From assembly GCA_910586375.1 (NCBI GenBank), contig CAJUIE010000004.1, positions 1 to 36,558 of the forward strand: a DNA stretch of 36,558 nt. Reading direction: 5' to 3'. Positions 32,126-36,558 of this stretch are shown in pieces. The notes beneath the pieces are model-generated. The model ran no database searches and was not told the origin of the DNA. It worked only from the letters and a program-made list of their open reading frames with translations. The position numbers were made by a program, and so were the translations under genes. This DNA comes from an uncultured Alistipes sp. (GTDB lineage Bacteria; Bacteroidota; Bacteroidia; Bacteroidales; Rikenellaceae). Positions within the stretch are counted from its first letter, which is position 1; each line of letters opens with the position of its first letter.

Positions 32126-34255
32126 ATGAAAAAAACGTTTTGGATAATGACTTTTGCAGCTTTTGCGGCAGGGTGTGCCGATAACTCGATTCCCCGGGCA
32201 CAGCTGCCTGAATTAGATGCGACAAATCCTTTGCTGGCGGAGTGGGAGACGCCTCATGCAACGCCACCATTTGCGGAAATCGGGCTGGAACATTATGAGC
32301 CGGCTTTTGACGCCGCTATAGCCTGCACCCGGGCCGAGATAGAGGCCATCGTGAATAACCCCGCCAGGCCGACGTTCGGCAATACGATCGTGGCGCTGGA
32401 GCGTCAAGGGGCGCTGCTGGCCCGTATCGAGGGGATTTTCTTCAACCTTCTGGAAGCCGACACATCGGACCAGATGCAGGAAATAGCCCTGCGTGTGCAG
32501 CCTAAGCTGACGGAGCTCTCTAATGATATATCGCTCAATCCGGCGCTCTTTGCACGTGTGAAAGCGGTCTGGGAGCATCCGGGCTTCGGGCTGAAAAAGG
32601 AGGACAAAAAGCTGCTGGAGGATACCTACCAGAGTTTCGCCCGCAGCGGTGCGGCCCTCTCCGACGAAGATAAGGAGCTCTACCGGCAATATACCTCCGA
32701 GCTGTCGGCCCTGACGCTGCAATTTGGTCAGAATGCACTGGCCGCGACCAACGCATTTGCGATCAACATCACCGATCCGAAAGTGGTGGCAGAGCTGCCC
32801 GACTTCGTGAAGGAGGGTATGGCGGCCGATGCCAAAGCTCGCGGCGAAAAAGGCTGGACGGTGACGTTGCAGGCCCCGAGCTATGTGCCGTTCCTGACCT
32901 ATTCATCGAACCGGGAATTGAAGGAGAAGCTGTGGCGCGCCTACAACTCGCGGGCAGTGGGTGGAGAGTATGACAACACCGAAATCGTAAAGCGGATAGC
33001 CAACACGCGGCTTAAGATAGCCAACCTGTTGGGCTACGAGTGCTATGCCGACTACGTATTGGTGCGCCGCATGGCGGGTGATACCCCGACGGTCGAAGCG
33101 TTCCTCGATGAGTTGTTGGAGGGCACGAAAGCCTATGCTGACAAGGACTACGCGACGATCGGCGCCTATGCCGCGACGCTGGGCCATGAGGGCGCCCTTA
33201 TGCCCTGGGATTGGGGTTACTATACGCAGCGCTACAAGGACGAGAAATACGCCCTGAACGACGAGCTGGTGAAGCCCTACTTCCAGTTGGAAAATGTGAA
33301 GAAAGGGGTTTTCATGCTGGCCAACAAGCTCTATGGTCTGAATTTTACTCCCAATGCAGAAATCGATGTCTACCACCCCGATGTGACAGCCTATGAGGTG
33401 ACCGATGCCGAAGGACGCTTTATGGCAGTGCTCTACCTCGACTTTTTCCCACGGGCGTCGAAGCGTGCCGGGGCCTGGATGACTGAGTTTCGCGGTGCGA
33501 AGATCGAGCAGGGCGTGGAAACGCGTCCTTTGGTGTCGCTGGTGATGAACTTCACCAAGCCCACGGAGACGGCCCCTTCGTTGCTGACCTATGACGAGGT
33601 GGAGACTTTCCTGCATGAGTTTGGCCATGCCTTGCACGGGATGTTGGGTGAGGGCAAGTATGAGTCGCAGACCGGTACGAGCGTCTACCGCGATTTCGTG
33701 GAGCTCCCGTCGCAGATCATGGAGAATTGGGCCACGGAGAAGGAGTTTCTCGATCTGTGGGCCGTGCACTACCAGACGGGCGAGCCGATTCCTGCCGACA
33801 TGGTGGAGCGTATCGTGTCGGCCAAAAATTTCCTGGCGGCCTACGCCAATGTGCGGCAGCTTTCGTTCGGCCTGACCGATATGGCCTGGCATACGTTGAA
33901 GGAGCCTTTTGAGGGCGATGTAGAGGCTTTCGAGCAGGCTTCGATGGCTCCGACGCAGGTGCTGCCCGTGGTGAAGGGAACGGCTATAGCTCCCTCGTTC
34001 GGCCATATTTTCTCGGGTGGCTATGCAGCGGGCTACTACGGCTATAAGTGGGCCGAGGTGCTTGAAGCCGATGCTTTTGCGCTCTTTAAGGAGAAAGGGA
34101 TTTTCAATCGTGAGGTGGCGGATGCGTTCCGTGAGAACATCCTCTCGAAAGGCGGCACGGAGGACCCGATGGTGCTCTACGTCCGTTTCCGTGGTCACAA
34201 GCCTGCCTCTGAGGCACTCATCGCGAAGATGGGACTCGGTGACATGGAGGAGTGA
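32126..34255 (+). CDS. M3 family metallopeptidase lipoprotein (second of pair)
   Basis: At 709 residues, it has a signal peptide and lipobox (FAAFAAGC). It is clearly paralogous to the preceding gene along the whole length: NPLLAEWETPHATPPFAEI aligns with the NPFLTPWETPYGVPPFDKI opening of the first. The zinc motif HEFGH is at residues 497-501, and VELPSQIMENW supplies the third ligand. Divergence is high enough that substrate ranges probably differ. A terminator follows; no promoter box is obvious in the spacer, so co-transcription with the first gene is possible. Confidence 0.93.
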   Translation: MKKTFWIMTFAAFAAGCADNSIPRAQLPELDATNPLLAEWETPHATPPFAEIGLEHYEPAFDAAIACTRAEIEAIVNNPARPTFGNTIVALERQGALLARIEGIFFNLLEADTSDQMQEIALRVQPKLTELSNDISLNPALFARVKAVWEHPGFGLKKEDKKLLEDTYQSFARSGAALSDEDKELYRQYTSELSALTLQFGQNALAATNAFAINITDPKVVAELPDFVKEGMAADAKARGEKGWTVTLQAPSYVPFLTYSSNRELKEKLWRAYNSRAVGGEYDNTEIVKRIANTRLKIANLLGYECYADYVLVRRMAGDTPTVEAFLDELLEGTKAYADKDYATIGAYAATLGHEGALMPWDWGYYTQRYKDEKYALNDELVKPYFQLENVKKGVFMLANKLYGLNFTPNAEIDVYHPDVTAYEVTDAEGRFMAVLYLDFFPRASKRAGAWMTEFRGAKIEQGVETRPLVSLVMNFTKPTETAPSLLTYDEVETFLHEFGHALHGMLGEGKYESQTGTSVYRDFVELPSQIMENWATEKEFLDLWAVHYQTGEPIPADMVERIVSAKNFLAAYANVRQLSFGLTDMAWHTLKEPFEGDVEAFEQASMAPTQVLPVVKGTAIAPSFGHIFSGGYAAGYYGYKWAEVLEADAFALFKEKGIFNREVADAFRENILSKGGTEDPMVLYVRFRGHKPASEALIAKMGLGDMEE

Positions 34256-34272
34256 GGAATAGTCTGTTCATT

Positions 34273-34308
34273 AAAAAAATCGCAGTCCTTTGTGACTGCG
34301 ATTTTTTT
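34273..34308 (+). terminator. Terminator of the second M3 gene
   Basis: AATCGCAGTC/GACTGCGATT forms a stem followed by a run of T, 17 bp after the stop codon. Confidence 0.88.
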
Positions 34309-34425
34309 GATTATTTGTGCGGGGTTGAGCCTGTTTTCTGCAACGCTGTAGTGTTGCACTTCGGCCTGAATGCAATCGTTTCGACCTTTGGTCGTGCGAG
34401 CTACTCATTTTGCCCCCCCCCTCTC
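34309..34425. other. Spacer before cassette E
   Basis: No gene is seen here. It ends in nine C (34413-34421) directly beside the CTCTCTTATT motif that closes the cassettes. Confidence 0.5.
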
Positions 34426-34617
34426 TTATTCCTGCACGCAGCGAACGGGGAGACCGATCGCACGACCGTCATAGGTCTCGGGGGTTACGACGGAGCTGAA
34501 GAAGTGTAAGTTTGACCCACGCACGCTTGATGCCGATTCAGGTGCACTGCTCCAGGTGTAACCGCGCTCGCCGACAAGGCCCGGGTCGCCGGAGTGACTG
34601 GCGCGAAAACCCGAAGT
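34426..34617 (-). repeat. Cassette E: C-type-lectin-like C-terminal cassette
   Basis: The minus strand encodes TSGFRASHSGDPGLVGER, GYTWSSAPESASSVRG, SNLHFFSSVVTPETYDG and RAIGLPVRCVQE-stop. The stop codon, the GAGAGG that follows and the framework agree with cassette C. It lies just beyond the terminator of tRNA-Gln on the same strand and has no start codon or promoter. Confidence 0.77.
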
Positions 34618-34628
34618 GGGGAATACGA

Positions 34629-34657
34629 AAAAAGAGAAGCGTAAGCCTCTCCTTTTG
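34629..34657 (-). terminator. Terminator of tRNA-Gln
   Basis: An imperfect stem of AAGGAGAGGC and GCTTCTCTTT has a four-base loop, followed by T on the minus strand, immediately after the tRNA. Confidence 0.65.
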
Positions 34658-34729
34658 GTTGAGCTACCAGGATTCGAACCTGGAATAACAGGACCAGAAT
34701 CTGTTGTGTTACCGTTACACCATAGCTCA
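34656..34729 (-). tRNA. tRNA-Gln (anticodon CTG)
   Basis: A complete cloverleaf is visible: acceptor TGAGCTA/TAGCTCA, D-arm GTGT/ACAC, anticodon loop TTCTGGT (CTG), T-arm CCAGG-TTCGAAT-CCTGG, discriminator A and encoded CCA. The top pair of the anticodon stem next to the loop is A-C, a mild mismatch. A TACTTTTG box lies 17 bp upstream. The gene stands alone. Confidence 0.93.
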
Positions 34730-34745
34730 ATGCGTTTCGGTGATG

Positions 34746-34753
34746 CAAAAGTA
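34746..34753 (-). promoter_or_regulatory. -7 box (TACTTTTG) of tRNA-Gln
   Basis: The minus strand matches TAnnTTTG 17 bp upstream of the mature tRNA 5' end. Confidence 0.55.
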
Positions 34754-34798
34754 GAACATTATTTTGCAATTGCCAAGAAATTTTCCGAAAAAATTATG

Positions 34799-34806
34799 TA
34801 TATTTG
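34799..34806 (+). promoter_or_regulatory. -7 box (TATATTTG) of the nucleoside transporter gene
   Basis: It matches TAnnTTTG about 62 bp upstream of the ATG at 34869. Confidence 0.55.
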
Positions 34807-34811
34807 TTCTA

Positions 34812-34830
34812 TCCACCCCCGAAGGGTGGA
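34812..34830 (+). promoter_or_regulatory. 5'-UTR hairpin ahead of the nucleoside transporter
   Basis: TCCACCC-CCGAA-GGGTGGA is a perfect 7-bp stem directly downstream of the probable start of transcription. It could stabilise the mRNA or serve regulation; no known riboswitch is recognised. Confidence 0.45.
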
Positions 34831-34868
34831 ACGATATATGCGTTGAATCCGAATAAAATCAGTCTGTT

Positions 34869-36149
34869 ATGGGAATTAAATTCCGGCTTATCGTGATGAA
34901 TTTTCTCCAGTATGCGATCTGGGGAGCCTACCTCACGTCGATGGGAAGCTATTTGTACGGTGTGGGGCTGGAGTCGCATATCGGTATCTTTTACGCCATG
35001 CAGGGCATCGTTTCGCTGTTTATGCCCGCTGTGATCGGTATCGTTGCTGACCGGTGGGTTCCGGCGCAGCGACTTCTGGGTATGTGCCACTTGATGGCTG
35101 CTCTGTTTATGGGGGCAGCGGGCTATTATGCCGGTACGACGGGCAGCGAAGTGCAGTTCGCGACGCTCTTTACGCTGTATACTTTCAGCGTGGCGTTCTA
35201 CATGCCGACGATTGCGCTGTCCAACTCCGTGGCCTATAGCGTGCTGGAGAGTCACAGACTGGATACGGTCAAGTCGTTCCCGCCTATCCGTGTATGGGGG
35301 ACCGTGGGATTCATCTGCTCGATGCTTGTGTGCGATGTAGGGGGTTTTCAAACCACGTACATGCAATTCGTACAATGTGCCGTGTTGGGCGTGGTATTGG
35401 CGATCTATGCTGTGACGCTGCCCGATTGTCCGGTCAATCGCGGCGGCGAGAAAAAGAGCCTTGTGGAGGCGCTCGGGCTGCGTGCGTTCTCGCTTTTCCG
35501 GCAGAAAAAGATGGCGCTGTTCTTCATCTTCTCGATGCTGCTGGGCGTGTCGCTACAGATAACCAACGGTTTTGCCAATCCTTTCATTACCTCGTTCCGC
35601 GATATTCCCGAGTACGCCTCGACCTTCGGCGCCAATCATGCCAACGCGCTGATTTCGCTGTCACAGGTTTCGGAGACGCTCTGCATACTGCTTATCCCGT
35701 TCTGCCTGAAGCGCTTCGGCATCAAGAACGTGATGCTGATGGCGATGCTGGCCTGGGTATTTCGTTTCGGATTGTTCGGGTTGGGCAATCCGGGCAAGGG
35801 CGTCTGGATGTTTATTCTTTCGATGATTGTCTACGGCGTGGCGTTCGACTTCTTCAATATTTCGGGTTCGCTCTTCGTGAACAACGAGACTGATACAACG
35901 ATTCGTTCGTCGGCGCAGGGGCTTTTCATGATTATGACAAACGGCATAGGCGCGACGATCGGAACGCTTGGGGCACAGGCTGTGGTTAATCGCTTTGTCT
36001 ATTCGCAAGAGGTGGGTGCCGCACAGGCTGCGGGCTGGTCGACTTCGTGGTTGATCTTTGCGGGTTACGCACTTTGTGTGGCCGTTGTCTTCGCACTCGT
36101 CTTCAAATACAAGCACGACCCGCAGAAGATTGGCGAGGTGCAGCACTGA
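34869..36149 (+). CDS. nupG: Nucleoside:H+ symporter, MFS (NupG/XapB family)
   Basis: At 426 residues with about 12 membrane helices, it is typical of nucleoside permeases. Family features include the opening IKFRLIVMNFLQYAIWGAYLTSMGSYL, the motif FPPIRVWGTVGFICSM near residue 138 and FDFFNISGSLFVNNE in the second half. It takes up nucleosides with protons across the inner membrane. It is monocistronic, with its own promoter box, a short hairpin in the leader and a terminator. Confidence 0.92.
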   Translation: MGIKFRLIVMNFLQYAIWGAYLTSMGSYLYGVGLESHIGIFYAMQGIVSLFMPAVIGIVADRWVPAQRLLGMCHLMAALFMGAAGYYAGTTGSEVQFATLFTLYTFSVAFYMPTIALSNSVAYSVLESHRLDTVKSFPPIRVWGTVGFICSMLVCDVGGFQTTYMQFVQCAVLGVVLAIYAVTLPDCPVNRGGEKKSLVEALGLRAFSLFRQKKMALFFIFSMLLGVSLQITNGFANPFITSFRDIPEYASTFGANHANALISLSQVSETLCILLIPFCLKRFGIKNVMLMAMLAWVFRFGLFGLGNPGKGVWMFILSMIVYGVAFDFFNISGSLFVNNETDTTIRSSAQGLFMIMTNGIGATIGTLGAQAVVNRFVYSQEVGAAQAAGWSTSWLIFAGYALCVAVVFALVFKYKHDPQKIGEVQH

Positions 36150-36173
36150 GGTTGCGGGCGGTGGATAATTGCA

Positions 36174-36206
36174 GGGGCTTCGGCGATGACCGGGGCCCTT
36201 TTTTGT
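36174..36206 (+). terminator. Terminator of the nucleoside transporter gene
   Basis: GGGGC-TTCGG/CCGGGGCCC forms a GC-rich stem followed by TTTTTT, 24 bp after the stop codon. Confidence 0.8.
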
Positions 36207-36558
36207 ATTTCAGATTTTTTGCCGCTTCACTCCTCAGAATGACATTTTTCTGTTTTTCTACCTTCAGGCAGGCGGGCCTGCCCTGCCCTGCAAACAATCT
36301 TCGCCCAAGTTTCTCTTCGGCGAGCCCCGCCCTCGCCGCCGAAGAGAGCAACGCGGAGCGTTGCGGTCTCGCCGCCGTCTCCGGCTCGAAAATAAGTCGG
36401 GTTTTGTGGGGCACCGGTCCTTGTTGGGGTTTTCGTAGTTTCGTCGGCCCCCGGGCATTTACCTCGCCGCAGGCTCCGGTCCGCGAAAAAATAATCGCCC
36501 GACTGCCCCGCCCCTCTCTTATCCATGACGCCCCCATTGGAGGCGCCACTTTGTCGCG
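36207..36558. repeat. Right-edge repeat region: flank of a sixth cassette
   Basis: No gene is seen here. It contains an AGATTTTTTGCCGCTTCA...CAGAATGAC repeat (36212-36243), GCCGAAGAGAGCAACGC plus GGAGCGTTGC (36340-36364), a CCCGGGCATT...GGCTCCGG segment, and the TGCCCCGCCCCTCTCTTAT block followed by CCATGACG (36504-36541). The last two blocks match the flank of cassette D, so a cassette of that subfamily should begin just past the window. Confidence 0.6.

Noticed and set aside
32903..34198. Minus-strand open frame opposite the second M3 gene
   Set aside because: It is antisense to a complete HEFGH metallopeptidase; its composition is that of a shadow frame.
1..36558. A complete diversity-generating retroelement in the window
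   Set aside because: No reverse transcriptase, accessory protein or template repeat is present; only cassette-like variable regions are seen, so the DGR link remains a hypothesis.

Overview
The window looks like chromosomal DNA of a GC-rich Bacteroidales bacterium, most likely Alistipes or another member of the Rikenellaceae. The reasons are the TAnnTTTG -7 promoter boxes in front of most genes, the family content (GT117/DUF2723, Bacteroidetes-type S21, fimbrillin-like and Lcl-domain lipoproteins, paired M3 lipoprotein peptidases), and the intergenic filler. The genus is inferred; the phylum is fairly secure.

Layout. 1-4,040: rpsU, a helix-hairpin-helix protein and an Omp85-type outer-membrane protein, all on the minus strand. 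4,060-6,440: a large surface lipoprotein with three Lcl/C-type-lectin-like domains. 7,120-10,320: a GT117 (DUF2723) protein. 10,836-19,770: housekeeping genes (acyl-CoA ligase/synthetase, queG, a TPR protein, tadA, a 55-aa ferredoxin, serS, a U32 protein, an RNA-type methyltransferase). 19,770-20,893: a two-gene chromate-type transporter. 21,064-28,500: a six-gene minus-strand operon resembling hydrogenase-4/formate hydrogenlyase. 28,594-34,255: rsmE and two tandem M3 metallopeptidase lipoproteins. 34,656-36,149: tRNA-Gln and a NupG-type nucleoside transporter.

The most unusual coding system is the hydrogenase-like operon. Its membrane subunits keep the Glu/Lys and loop signatures of ion-translocating NuoH/L/M/N-type proteins. 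The large subunit has lost both amino-terminal nickel-ligand cysteines and has no canonical carboxy-terminal pair. The small subunit is fused to a half-degenerate ferredoxin and by alignment lacks all four ligands of the proximal 4Fe-4S cluster. It is therefore very unlikely to be a [NiFe] hydrogenase and belongs with, or beyond, the Ehr (energy-converting hydrogenase-related) complexes.

The most unusual non-coding system is a family of about 190-bp cassettes, all on the minus strand, in five intergenic regions (at 1, 1,892, 6,794, 10,582 and 34,426), with the flank of a sixth at the right edge. Each encodes only the last ~60 residues of a FISUMP/C-type-lectin-like domain (core GYxWSS, end FPVRCVQE-stop), with no promoter and no amino-terminal part. 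The framework is constant, while particular codons of NNY form vary in their first two positions. This resembles variable regions of diversity-generating retroelements, but no reverse transcriptase or template repeat is in the window. Other intergenic DNA is a mosaic of short palindromic repeats, including a four-unit array upstream of the first M3 gene that carries promoter-like boxes about every 74 bp and hairpins with compensatory changes.
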